NCBI RefSeq assembly: GCF_938046015.1
Contig: NZ_CALIXW010000007.1
Coordinates: 20,119-84,118, forward strand
From: an uncultured Porphyromonas sp.
Lineage (GTDB): Bacteria; Bacteroidota; Bacteroidia; Bacteroidales; Porphyromonadaceae
Reading direction: 5' to 3'
Length of the DNA: 64,000 nucleotides
In this document: piece by piece, positions 7,072-15,496 of the stretch
Position numbering within the stretch: position 1 is the first letter of the stretch
Layout of the letters: each line of letters starts with the position of its first letter
Position numbers and translations under genes: made by a program
Notes under the pieces: model-generated
What the model saw: the letters and a program-made list of their open reading frames with translations, nothing else
Told to the model about the DNA's origin: nothing
Database searches by the model: none

Positions 7072-9693
7072 ATGGACTTAGCTACGAAGTACAGCCCCGA
7101 GGCTGTGGAGAGCCGCTGGTATCAATACTGGATGGAGCACAAGCTCTTTCACTCGAGCCCCGATGCTCGTCCTGCCTACACCATCGTCATCCCTCCGCCC
7201 AATGTGACGGGGGTGCTGCACATGGGGCACATGCTCAATAACAGCATCCAGGACATCCTGGTACGCCGGGCGCGTATGCGTGGCTTCAACGCCTGCTGGG
7301 TCCCTGGTACCGACCACGCCTCCATCGCTACGGAGGCCAAGGTCGTCGGGCGTCTGGCTGCTCAGGGCATACAGAAGACCGATCTGACGCGTGAGGCCTT
7401 CCTCGAGCACGCCTGGGACTGGACGCGTGAGCATGGGGGCATCATCCTCGAGCAGCTCAAGCGCCTCGGCGCCTCCTGCGACTGGGAGCGCACGGCCTTC
7501 ACCATGGACGAGGAGCGCTCGCAGAGCGTCATCGACGTCTTCGTAGACCTCTACCGCAAGGGGCTCATCTATCGCGGCGTGCGCGTCGTGAACTGGGACC
7601 CCAAGGCACAGACGGCGCTCAGCGACGAGGAGGTCATCTATCAGGAGCAGCAGGGCAAGCTCTACTACCTCCGCTACTTCGTCGAGGGCGAGGATCGCTA
7701 CGTGGTCGTAGCTACGACGCGCCCCGAGACGATCATGGGTGACACTGCGGTGTGTATCAACCCCAATGACGAGCGCTACCGCGACCTCAAGGGCAAGCGC
7801 CTGATCGTACCCCTGGTAGGCCGCTCGGTGCCCATCATCGAGGACGAATATGTAGACATAGAGTTCGGTACCGGTTGCCTCAAGGTGACGCCTGCCCACG
7901 ACATCAATGACTATATGCTCGGGCAGAAGCATCAGCTCGAGACGATCGATATCTTCAATAATGACGGGAGTCTCAATCAGCACGGCGGGGCCTATGCTGG
8001 GATGGATCGCTTCGATGTGCGCAAGCAGATCGAGCTCGACCTCCAGGCAGCTGGCCTGATGGAGAAGGTCGAGGCCTATACCAATAAGGTAGGGCACTCC
8101 GAGCGTACCTTCGTTCCCATCGAGCCCAAGCTGTCGATGCAGTGGTTCCTCAAGATGGAGACCCTTGCCAAGCCTGCCCTCGATGCGGTGATGCAGGATG
8201 AGATCAAGCTCCACCCCGCGAAGTTCAAGAACACCTACCGCTACTGGATGGAGAACATCAAGGACTGGTGCATCAGCCGTCAGCTCTGGTGGGGGCATCG
8301 CATCCCAGCCTACTACCTCCCCAGCGGGAGCTTCGTCGTCGCGGCGAGCGATGAGGAGGCGCTGCGTCTGGCGCAGGAGCAGGATCCCAGCCTCACGGCT
8401 GCAGACCTTGTCCGCGAGAGTGACTGCCTGGATACCTGGTTCTCCTCTTGGCTGTGGCCGATCACGGTCTTCGCCCCTGCACTGAGTGAGGGGGATAAGG
8501 AGCTCGACTACTACTACCCGACCTCCGACCTCGTGACGGGTCCCGATATCCTCTTCTTCTGGGTGGCGCGTATGATCATGGCGGGCTACGAGTTCCAGGG
8601 CAAGAAGCCCTTCGAGAACGTCTATCTGACGGGGATCGTGCGCGACAATCAGGGCCGCAAGATGTCCAAGACGCTGGGCAACTCCCCCGACCCGCTCGAC
8701 CTGATCGACAAGTACGGCGCCGACGGCGTGCGTATGGGCCTCATCATGAGCGCGCCTGCGGGTAATGACATCCTCTTCGATGAGAGCCTCTGTGAGCAGG
8801 GGCGCAACTTCTGCAACAAGCTCTGGAACGCCTTCCGCCTCGTCAAGGGCTGGACGGCAGACGCTGTCGCAGCTCCGCAGCCCGAGGCCTCGCGTCTGGC
8901 GAGCTACTGGATGCGCCAGGTCCTCAACGAGGCGGCCACCGAGCTGGAGGACCTCTTCGCCAAGTACCGCATCAGCGAGGCGCTGACGCTCGTCTACAAG
9001 CTCATCCGCGACGACTTCAGCTCCTACTACCTCGAGCTGATCAAGCCCGCCTACGGCACTCCCATTGACCAGCAGACCTGCCAGGAGGCGCTGGACTTCT
9101 TCGACGAGGTACTGCGTATCCTGCACCCCTTCATGCCCTTCATCACCGAGGAGCTTTGGCAGAGCCTCAGCCCACGTGCCGAGGGCGAGAGCATCATGTA
9201 CGCCCAGCAGCGTGCCGCCGAGGCTGCCGACACGGCCTTCCTCAGTCGCTTCGCTGCCGCACAGGAGGTCATCACCGCCGTGCGTAGCCTGCGCACCAGC
9301 AAGAACCTCTCCCCACGTGAGGAGCTGACCCTTGAGGTCGCCCCCAGCTACAGCACGGAGCTGGATGAGGTGCTGACCAAGATGGCAGGCCTAGCGACCA
9401 TCGACCGCTCGGGGCAGCGTAGCGAGGGCGCAGTGAGCTTCATGGTCGGGACGGACGAATTCGCCGTGCCCATGGCTGCCTACATCAATGTAGAGGAGGA
9501 GCTGGCCAAGCTGCGTGCCGACCTCGAGTACCAGCAGAAGTTCCTCGCTGGCGTGACGAAGAAGCTCAGCAATGAGAGCTTCGTGGCGAAGGCGCCCGAG
9601 GCCGTCATCGCCCTCGAGCGTAAGAAGCAGGCCGACTGCGAGAGCCGTATCGCCTCCATCGAGCAGAGTATCCGCCAGCTGGAGGGCAAGTAA
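7072..9693 (+). CDS. valS: Valyl-tRNA synthetase
   Basis: ValS charges tRNA-Val with valine in the cytoplasm. The product has 873 residues, normal for class Ia ValRS. The HIGH signature is in PPPNVTGVLHMGHML (residues 41-55) and the KMSKS signature is KMSKT near residue 530. Between them lies the CP1 editing domain, with TTRPETIMGDTAV and GTGCLKVTPAHD. The C-terminal arm is a coiled coil rich in Glu and Lys. The open frame extends 75 codons further upstream, but that part has no family similarity and crosses the predicted promoter at 6966, so I use MDLATKYSPEAV. The stop overlaps the next ATG (TAATG), so it is coupled to the acyltransferase gene. Confidence 0.97.
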   Translation: MDLATKYSPEAVESRWYQYWMEHKLFHSSPDARPAYTIVIPPPNVTGVLHMGHMLNNSIQDILVRRARMRGFNACWVPGTDHASIATEAKVVGRLAAQGIQKTDLTREAFLEHAWDWTREHGGIILEQLKRLGASCDWERTAFTMDEERSQSVIDVFVDLYRKGLIYRGVRVVNWDPKAQTALSDEEVIYQEQQGKLYYLRYFVEGEDRYVVVATTRPETIMGDTAVCINPNDERYRDLKGKRLIVPLVGRSVPIIEDEYVDIEFGTGCLKVTPAHDINDYMLGQKHQLETIDIFNNDGSLNQHGGAYAGMDRFDVRKQIELDLQAAGLMEKVEAYTNKVGHSERTFVPIEPKLSMQWFLKMETLAKPALDAVMQDEIKLHPAKFKNTYRYWMENIKDWCISRQLWWGHRIPAYYLPSGSFVVAASDEEALRLAQEQDPSLTAADLVRESDCLDTWFSSWLWPITVFAPALSEGDKELDYYYPTSDLVTGPDILFFWVARMIMAGYEFQGKKPFENVYLTGIVRDNQGRKMSKTLGNSPDPLDLIDKYGADGVRMGLIMSAPAGNDILFDESLCEQGRNFCNKLWNAFRLVKGWTADAVAAPQPEASRLASYWMRQVLNEAATELEDLFAKYRISEALTLVYKLIRDDFSSYYLELIKPAYGTPIDQQTCQEALDFFDEVLRILHPFMPFITEELWQSLSPRAEGESIMYAQQRAAEAADTAFLSRFAAAQEVITAVRSLRTSKNLSPREELTLEVAPSYSTELDEVLTKMAGLATIDRSGQRSEGAVSFMVGTDEFAVPMAAYINVEEELAKLRADLEYQQKFLAGVTKKLSNESFVAKAPEAVIALERKKQADCESRIASIEQSIRQLEGK

Positions 9694-10565
9694 TGCAGAC
9701 TCCACTCACCGAGCATCCCGACTACACGTCCCAGCACCACCCCTTGGCTATCCATATAGGGGAGGTGCTGGAGGCAAAGGTCGGGAAGCGCCTGCCACGC
9801 CCTATCCTCCGCACGCTGGAGCATATCATCCACCAGCGGGAGATCAATGACGTCCTCTATCGCTACGGGCATCTCGAGGGTCGGGACTTCCTGGCGGGGC
9901 TGATGCAGGAGTTCCGCCTGACGACCGAGTGGGTACACCCCGAGCGCCTGCCCGAGAATGGGCGCTGCATCTTCGTCTGCAACCATCCCCTCGGTGGCAT
10001 GGATGGCATCACGCTCTGCCACATGCTCGGGGAGCGCTACGGAGCCGTGCGCTACATGGTCTCGGACCTGCTCTACTACCTCAAGCCGCTGCAGCCTGTC
10101 TTCCTCCCCGTCAATAATCGGCAGGGCACGCAGGCCCGCGGCGCCATCCAGCTGATGCAGGAGGCGCTGGAGGGCGATGCGCCCATCGGCAGCTTCCCCG
10201 CAGGCTCCTGCTCGCGTATCTTCGATGGGCGACTGCAGGACAGACCTTGGCACAAGACCTTCGTCAGCCAGGCCATCAACTACCAGCGCGACGTGGTGCC
10301 GCTGCACTTCGTCGGGCGCAACTCCCGCCACTTCTACTGGGTGTGGCACCTCAAGAACGCCTTGCGCATGAAGTTCGACCCAGGGCAGGCCTTGCTCCCT
10401 GACGAGCTCTTCCGCGCTCGGGGCAGCCACTATACCGTCCTCGTCGGGGAGCCCATCTCCTGGCAGAGCCTCCGAGACAGTGCTCTGACACCACAGCAGG
10501 AGGCCCAGCGCATACGCGCCCTGAGCTACCAGCTACGCGAGGAATACGACCGCACGCACCGCTAA
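9693..10565 (+). CDS. PlsC-like acyltransferase, probable GlsA-type O-acyltransferase
   Basis: A 290-residue lysophospholipid-acyltransferase-family protein. The acyltransferase motif is NHPLGGMDG near residues 97-105, an H-x5-D variant of the usual H-x4-D. The second block is GSFPAGSCSRIFDG, and VVPLHFVGRNSRHFYW follows. The neighbour immediately downstream is an N-acyltransferase of the GNAT/hemolysin type. In Bacteroides thetaiotaomicron the pair glsB-glsA makes glycine lipids: GlsB N-acylates glycine with a 3-hydroxy fatty acid and GlsA adds a second chain by O-acylation. By this pairing I infer the GlsA role. A general sn-glycerol-phosphate acyltransferase is the alternative. It is translationally coupled to valS. 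Confidence 0.75.
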   Translation: MQTPLTEHPDYTSQHHPLAIHIGEVLEAKVGKRLPRPILRTLEHIIHQREINDVLYRYGHLEGRDFLAGLMQEFRLTTEWVHPERLPENGRCIFVCNHPLGGMDGITLCHMLGERYGAVRYMVSDLLYYLKPLQPVFLPVNNRQGTQARGAIQLMQEALEGDAPIGSFPAGSCSRIFDGRLQDRPWHKTFVSQAINYQRDVVPLHFVGRNSRHFYWVWHLKNALRMKFDPGQALLPDELFRARGSHYTVLVGEPISWQSLRDSALTPQQEAQRIRALSYQLREEYDRTHR

Positions 10566-10574
10566 GTGCATACT

Positions 10575-11573
10575 ATGTACACCACACCGATCATCACACC
10601 CATAGATAAGGCGCTGATACGTGCCGAGCTGACGCCTGACAAGCTCCTGCGCCAGACCAACAAAGGGGGCAACGAGCTCTACGTCTTCCATGCCCTGAGC
10701 GCTCCGCATACCATGCGTGAGATCGGGCGCCTACGTGAGGAGGCCTTCCGCTACTACGGCGGCGGCACGGGTAAGGATTGTGATATTGATAGCTTTGACC
10801 TAGACCCCGAGGGCTATCGACAGCTCATCGTATGGGATCCCGCAGAGGAGGCCATCCTCGGCGGTTACCGCTTCGTCTTCGGCGACGAAGTGGGCTATGA
10901 TGCCGCCACGGGCAAGCCACGGCTCGCGACGGCAGAAATGTTCGACTTCAGTCCGCGCTTCCTCAGCGAGTACCTACCTTATACTATAGAGCTGGGTCGC
11001 TCCTTTGTCTCGCTGCCCTACCAGTCTACGCGTATGGGGGCCAAGAGCCTCTTTGCCCTCGACAACCTCTGGGACGGGCTGGGCGCACTGACGGTGCTCA
11101 ACCCCGAGATGCGCTACTTCTACGGCAAGGTGACGATGTACAAGGACTACGATCGGCACGTGCGCAACCTCATCCTCTACTTCCTCTCGCAGCACTTCCC
11201 CGACCCTGAGCAGCTCGTCACGCCGACTGAGCCGCTGCCGATAGAGGTCGATGAGGCGGAGGTGCGGGAGCTTTTCCAGCTCGAGGACTTCGCCTCGGAC
11301 TACCGCTCCCTCAACTGTGCGGTGCGTGCTCTAGGGCTCAACATCCCGCCGCTGGTCAGTGCCTACATGGCGCTCTCCCCCGAGATGCGCGTCTTCGGCA
11401 CGGCGATCAATCATGAGTTCGGCCTCGTCGAGGAGACGGGCATACTCATAGCCATCGACACCATTATCCCCTCCAAGCGGAGCCGACACATAGAGACCTT
11501 CGAGCCCGCGGAGGCACAGAGTGACCTGCTATGGACGAACATCTCAAGACGGGTGCGCTTGGTGAAGAGCTAG
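10575..11573 (+). CDS. GNAT-type N-acyltransferase, probable GlsB (glycine lipid synthesis)
   Basis: 332 residues from the ATG at 10575. A GTG three codons earlier is possible but less likely. The protein belongs to the acyltransferase group often annotated as hemolysin or OlsB-like, with REEAFRYYGGGTGKDCDIDSFD, the strand AILGGYRFVFGDEV and the substrate-side FDFSPRFLSEYLPYTIELGRSFV split over the centre. In Bacteroides this group is the GlsB enzyme that transfers a 3-hydroxyacyl chain to the amino group of glycine, starting the glycine and serine-glycine lipids typical of Bacteroidetes membranes. It lies 9 bp after the O-acyltransferase gene. Its last 43 bp overlap yraN. Assignment to GlsB rather than another N-acyltransferase is by family and pairing. 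Confidence 0.75.
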   Translation: MYTTPIITPIDKALIRAELTPDKLLRQTNKGGNELYVFHALSAPHTMREIGRLREEAFRYYGGGTGKDCDIDSFDLDPEGYRQLIVWDPAEEAILGGYRFVFGDEVGYDAATGKPRLATAEMFDFSPRFLSEYLPYTIELGRSFVSLPYQSTRMGAKSLFALDNLWDGLGALTVLNPEMRYFYGKVTMYKDYDRHVRNLILYFLSQHFPDPEQLVTPTEPLPIEVDEAEVRELFQLEDFASDYRSLNCAVRALGLNIPPLVSAYMALSPEMRVFGTAINHEFGLVEETGILIAIDTIIPSKRSRHIETFEPAEAQSDLLWTNISRRVRLVKS

Positions 11574-11941
11574 CCTGCCGCTACCTCGAGGCCAAGGGCT
11601 ACAGCATCCTGGAGCGCAACTGGCGCTCGGGGCACCGCGAGCTGGACCTCATCGCTCAGCGCGGAGGCACGCTGGCCATCGTCGAGGTCAAGACCCGCAG
11701 CGCCGGCAGCCTCCTCAGGGCTCGCGACAGCGTCAGCCAGCGCAAGCAGTCCCTCATCATACAGGCTGCCGACCACTACGTACGTACCCGAGGCCTCGAG
11801 CTGGACGTACGCTACGACATCATCGCCATAGATATCGCCAGCGACCGGAGCTACACGCTAGAGCACATCGAGGCTGCCTTCTACCCGCGTCTAGGCAGTC
11901 ACCGCCGCTCCCGTCGCCCGTCGACTAAGCCCCACAAGTAG
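11531..11941 (+). CDS. YraN/UPF0102 family nuclease-like protein
   Basis: A 136-residue protein of the YraN (UPF0102) family, which has an endonuclease-like PD-(D/E)xK fold but no settled function. It shows the typical start MDEHLKTGALGEELACRYLE. RNWRSGHRELDLIAQRGG carries the acidic residues, and the EVK half-motif is in LAIVEVKTRS. The C-terminus is Arg-rich. It overlaps the end of the preceding acyltransferase gene by 43 bp in another frame. The start is kept because the family N-terminus aligns exactly there. It abuts the GSCFA gene with no gap, so this is a tightly packed operon. Confidence 0.88.
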   Translation: MDEHLKTGALGEELACRYLEAKGYSILERNWRSGHRELDLIAQRGGTLAIVEVKTRSAGSLLRARDSVSQRKQSLIIQAADHYVRTRGLELDVRYDIIAIDIASDRSYTLEHIEAAFYPRLGSHRRSRRPSTKPHK

Positions 11942-12910
11942 ATGATCGCGCTCTCTACCCCCGTCAGCCTCCCGCCCTCCCCGCCTAGACTCAGCTACGG
12001 GCAGGCGGTGATGAGCCTCGGCTCCTGCTTCAGCCAAAGCATCGCCACGCGCCTCAGAGCCGGCGCACTGGACGTCCTGGTCAATCCCTTCGGTATTCAG
12101 TACAACCCGCTCTCTATCGCTGCTGCGCTGGAGCGTATCCTCGAGGAGCGTCCCTTCGAGACGGACGAGCTCGTAGAGACCAGCGGTGGCTACGCCTCGC
12201 TCCTGCATCACGGCAGCTTCACCCGCCGCCGACGGGAGGACGCGCTGGAGCTGATGAACTCCAGCCTTGAGCGTGCTGCGGCTCAGCTCCAGCGCCTGGA
12301 CTTCCTCCTCCTTACCTGGGGCACGAGCTACGTCTACCGCTGGGGCGAGACGGGCCGTGTGGTGAGCAACTGTCATAAGCTCCCCGAGCGCCTCTTCCAC
12401 CGCCAGCGCGTGGGCCTCGACGAGCTCGCGGCGTGCTGGCTGCCCCTGCTGGAGCGCCTCTTCACCCTACGCCCCGAGCTCCAGATCATCACTACGGTCA
12501 GCCCGGTGCGCCACCTGCGCGATGGAGCAGTGGGTAATGCACGCAGCAAGGCCACGCTCCTGCTGCTCTCCGAGCTCCTCGCGGAGCGCTACCCCGAGCA
12601 GCTGCACTACTTCCCCTCCTACGAGCTGATGATGGACGAGCTGCGGGACTACCGCTACTACGCCGAGGACATGACGCACCCCTCGGAGCTCGCTGAGCGC
12701 CTTATCGCCGAGCGCCTCACCCAGTGGTGGCTCAGCCCCGAGGCGCAGCGAGGCATCGCCGAGGCCGAGCGCCTCCTCAGCGAGCTGCGCCACCGTCCCC
12801 TCTCCAGCGAGCCCGAGGCGCACCGTGAGCGGCTGGAGCGCCTTGAGGCTAAGCTCGCCGCCTTCTACCGCAAATATCCCTCCGCCCTAGACCTAGCAGC
12901 CCTTGTATGA
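11942..12910 (+). CDS. GSCFA domain protein
   Basis: A 322-residue protein with the GSCFA-family signature near the N-terminus (MSLGSCFSQSIATRLR), followed by VLVNPFGIQYNPLSIA. FLLLTWGTSYVYR, CHKLPERLFHRQR and TTVSPVRHLRDG follow, and then DDMTHPSEL-like residues (EDMTHPSELAERL). GSCFA proteins resemble SGNH/GDSL hydrolases, and a Gly-Ser-Cys-Phe block stands where the GDS nucleophile motif would be. Their substrate is unknown, but in Bacteroidetes they sit next to murF-alr, as here, which hints at a cell-wall role. The stop overlaps the murF-alr ATG by 4 bp (ATGA). Confidence 0.88.
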   Translation: MIALSTPVSLPPSPPRLSYGQAVMSLGSCFSQSIATRLRAGALDVLVNPFGIQYNPLSIAAALERILEERPFETDELVETSGGYASLLHHGSFTRRRREDALELMNSSLERAAAQLQRLDFLLLTWGTSYVYRWGETGRVVSNCHKLPERLFHRQRVGLDELAACWLPLLERLFTLRPELQIITTVSPVRHLRDGAVGNARSKATLLLLSELLAERYPEQLHYFPSYELMMDELRDYRYYAEDMTHPSELAERLIAERLTQWWLSPEAQRGIAEAERLLSELRHRPLSSEPEAHRERLERLEAKLAAFYRKYPSALDLAALV

Positions 12911-15408
12911 ACTCCTCCCTAGCCCCCAGCCTTAGCCCCCAGCAGATTGTCCAGCTCCTCGGTGCCAGGACCGAAGCCCTGCCCTACGAGCGCCCCGTGC
13001 AGTGGCTGCTCACTGATAGCCGCTCGCTGACGGCGCCCCGCGATAGCCTCTTCGTCGCGCTGCGCACGGAGTCGGGCGACGGGCAGCGCTATGTCGCCGA
13101 GCTCTATGAGGCGGGCGTCCGCCACTTCCTCCTGCATGAGGGGAGCCTCGAGGCCAGCGCCTATCCCGAGGCCAACTGCTACTTCGTCCCCGACACGCTG
13201 GCGGCGCTGCAGCTTTTGGCGGCGGCGCATCGTGCCTCCCTCCCTCAGCTGCAGCTCGTGGCCATCACGGGTAGCTACGGCAAGACCATCGTCAAGGAGC
13301 TCCTCTATCAGCTCCTCTCGCCGCACTACAGCTGCTACCGCAGTCCGCGCAGCTACAATTCGCAGCTCGGTGTGGCACTCTCGCTGCTGGGGCTGCGTGC
13401 CGAGCATGAGCTGGCCTTCATCGAGGCGGGCATCTCGCAGCCTGGGGAGATGGCGGCACTCGCGGCGATGATCCGGCCCGAGGTAGGCGTCTTCACGGGG
13501 CTGGGCAGTGCCCATCAGGAGCACTTCGCCTCCATGGAGGAGAAGCTCGAGGAGAAGCTCCAGCTCTTCGCCTCCGCCCGCTGCATCATCTACCCTAAGG
13601 ATAAGGGCTGGGTCAGCGAGCGTATCGAGGAGCACTACCCCGCGGAGCGCCTCCGCAGCTGGAGTTACCTCGATCCCAAGGCTACGCTCTATATCCCCCA
13701 TAGCCTCACCCAGGCCGATCGCTGCGAGCTGACCTGCATCCACAGGCAGCAGGCCTACGAGCTGGTGCTGCCCTTCACGGACGCTGCCTATATCGAGGAT
13801 GCGCTGACGGCACTCTGTCTCGTGGCGGAGCTCGCCCCCGAGCTCCTCAGCGAAGCGAGCCTCTGCAGTACCCTGCGCCCCGTGAGCATGCGCCTCGAGG
13901 TCAAGGAGGGTGCGCGAGGCTGCACGCTGATCAATGACTACTACAGCTGCGACCTGCAGAGCCTGCCCATCGCGTTGGACTTCCTGCGTCGCCGTGCCGA
14001 TAGCTCGGGCATGCGCCGCGTCCTCGTCCTCTCCGACATAGAGGGCAGTGGGCTGAGCGATGAGGAGCTCTACGGAGAGGTGGCCCGCTACCTCAGGGAC
14101 TACGAGGTCCAAGAGCTCTATCTGGTCGGGCCGCGTAGTAGCGGGGAGGCGAAGCGCTTTGGCTTCATCCCCTGCTCCTGCTATCCCGATACGGAGACGC
14201 TGCTCGGCTCGCGCGTGCTGGAGCAGCTCTCGGGCGTCTGCCTGCTGCTCAAGGGGGCACGGCGCTTTGCCTTCGAGCGTCTCTACCGCAGCCTTTCGGC
14301 GCACGTGCACCAGACGGTGCTGGATGTCGACCTCAGCGCTGTCGTCTCCAACCTCAATCACTACCGCAGCCTCTTACCTCCAGGCCACCCGCTGATCTGC
14401 ATGATCAAGGCCGACGGCTATGGCGTCGGAGCGGTCGAGCTGGCCCGCACGCTCCAGGAGCACCGCGTGGACTACCTCGCCGTGGCGGTAGCCGATGAGG
14501 GGCGCGAGCTCCGCGAGGCGGGCATCAGCACGCACATCATGGTGATGAATCCCGAGCTCAGCACGGCCGATACCCTCTTCGAGCAGCGCCTCGAGCCCGA
14601 GGTCTATAGCTTCGCCCTCCTCGAGGGGCTGGCGCGTGCCGCCCAGGCGCACGGGCTCAGCGACTACCCGATACATATCAAGGTGGATAGCGGCATGCAC
14701 CGCCTCGGCTTCTCGGCCGAAGAGATCCCCGAGCTGGCTGCGCGTCTCAGGGAGCTCCCTGCACTGAGAGTCAGCAGCATCTTCTCCCACTTCGCCGCCT
14801 CCGACGAGGGCGAGCCCAAGCGCGCCTTTACCGAGGGGCAGTACCGCTACCTGCTGGGGGCGGCCGAGGAGCTCAGCCAGCGGCTAGGCTACCGCCCCCG
14901 CTACCATATTCTCAATACGGCGGGCATAGAGCGCTACCCTGAGTACGCGCTGGATATGGCGCGCCTCGGCCTCGGCCTCTACGGCATCAGCCCCACGCAG
15001 CTGCCTGGCACGACGCCTATAGCGCGCCTCTCGACCATCATCCTGCAGCTGCGCTCGCTGCCCGCGGGCGAGTGTGTCGGCTACGGCTGCCGCGGCCTCA
15101 CGCAGCGCCCCGCACGCATCGCCGTCATCCCGATAGGCTATGCCGATGGCTTCAGCCGTAGGCTCAGCAATGGCGCCTATGCGGTCTCCGTGCACGGCGT
15201 CCTCTGCCCGACCATAGGCAACGTCTGTATGGATGCCTGCATGATCGACGTCACCGAGGTGCCCGAGGTCGCGGAGGGGGACGAAGTCCTCATCTTCGGC
15301 GAAGAGCCTCGCCCCATCCAAGCCCTCAGCGCAGCCCTCGATACCATCCCCTACGAGGTGCTGACGACGCTCTCGCCCCGCATCCAGCGCCGCTACTGGC
15401 GCGAGTAG
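12907..15408 (+). CDS. murF-alr: Fused MurF ligase / alanine racemase
   Basis: An 833-residue two-domain protein typical of Bacteroidetes. Residues about 1-455 are MurF-like, the enzyme adding D-Ala-D-Ala to UDP-MurNAc-tripeptide. The P-loop is TGSYGKTIVKE with K126, and SYNSQLGVALSL, IEAGISQPGEM and FTGLGSAHQEHF follow. Residues about 460-833 are alanine racemase, with the PLP lysine in MIKADGYGVG (K501) and the second-base tyrosine in VGYGCRG (Y726). The fusion would join D-Ala production to its use in peptidoglycan. The P-loop has Tyr where MurF normally has Asn (GSNGKT), and INDYYSCD replaces the usual DxYN motif. MurF activity is therefore likely by context but less sure than racemase activity. 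Confidence 0.93.
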   Translation: MNSSLAPSLSPQQIVQLLGARTEALPYERPVQWLLTDSRSLTAPRDSLFVALRTESGDGQRYVAELYEAGVRHFLLHEGSLEASAYPEANCYFVPDTLAALQLLAAAHRASLPQLQLVAITGSYGKTIVKELLYQLLSPHYSCYRSPRSYNSQLGVALSLLGLRAEHELAFIEAGISQPGEMAALAAMIRPEVGVFTGLGSAHQEHFASMEEKLEEKLQLFASARCIIYPKDKGWVSERIEEHYPAERLRSWSYLDPKATLYIPHSLTQADRCELTCIHRQQAYELVLPFTDAAYIEDALTALCLVAELAPELLSEASLCSTLRPVSMRLEVKEGARGCTLINDYYSCDLQSLPIALDFLRRRADSSGMRRVLVLSDIEGSGLSDEELYGEVARYLRDYEVQELYLVGPRSSGEAKRFGFIPCSCYPDTETLLGSRVLEQLSGVCLLLKGARRFAFERLYRSLSAHVHQTVLDVDLSAVVSNLNHYRSLLPPGHPLICMIKADGYGVGAVELARTLQEHRVDYLAVAVADEGRELREAGISTHIMVMNPELSTADTLFEQRLEPEVYSFALLEGLARAAQAHGLSDYPIHIKVDSGMHRLGFSAEEIPELAARLRELPALRVSSIFSHFAASDEGEPKRAFTEGQYRYLLGAAEELSQRLGYRPRYHILNTAGIERYPEYALDMARLGLGLYGISPTQLPGTTPIARLSTIILQLRSLPAGECVGYGCRGLTQRPARIAVIPIGYADGFSRRLSNGAYAVSVHGVLCPTIGNVCMDACMIDVTEVPEVAEGDEVLIFGEEPRPIQALSAALDTIPYEVLTTLSPRIQRRYWRE

Positions 15409-15496
15409 CCTAGGGCGCTGACGCTGCCCCTCGGCGCGGTGCTGCCCCTCGTCGTCCCTTCCTCCCGCTTTGCTCACTACACCTATATACCATACG

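Noticed and set aside
7078..9126. 682-codon open frame on the minus strand opposite valS
   Set aside because: Antisense to a certain gene; long antisense frames are expected in GC-rich DNA with strong third-position bias, and the translation has no recognisable domain.
9480..10430. 316-codon minus-strand frame across the valS end and the acyltransferase
   Set aside because: Crosses the boundary of two plus-strand genes and has no recognisable domain.
12919..14361. 480-codon minus-strand frame opposite murF-alr
   Set aside because: Shadow frame of a well-supported gene, no domain, and composition (many Gln, Arg, Glu) typical of complementary GC-biased codons.
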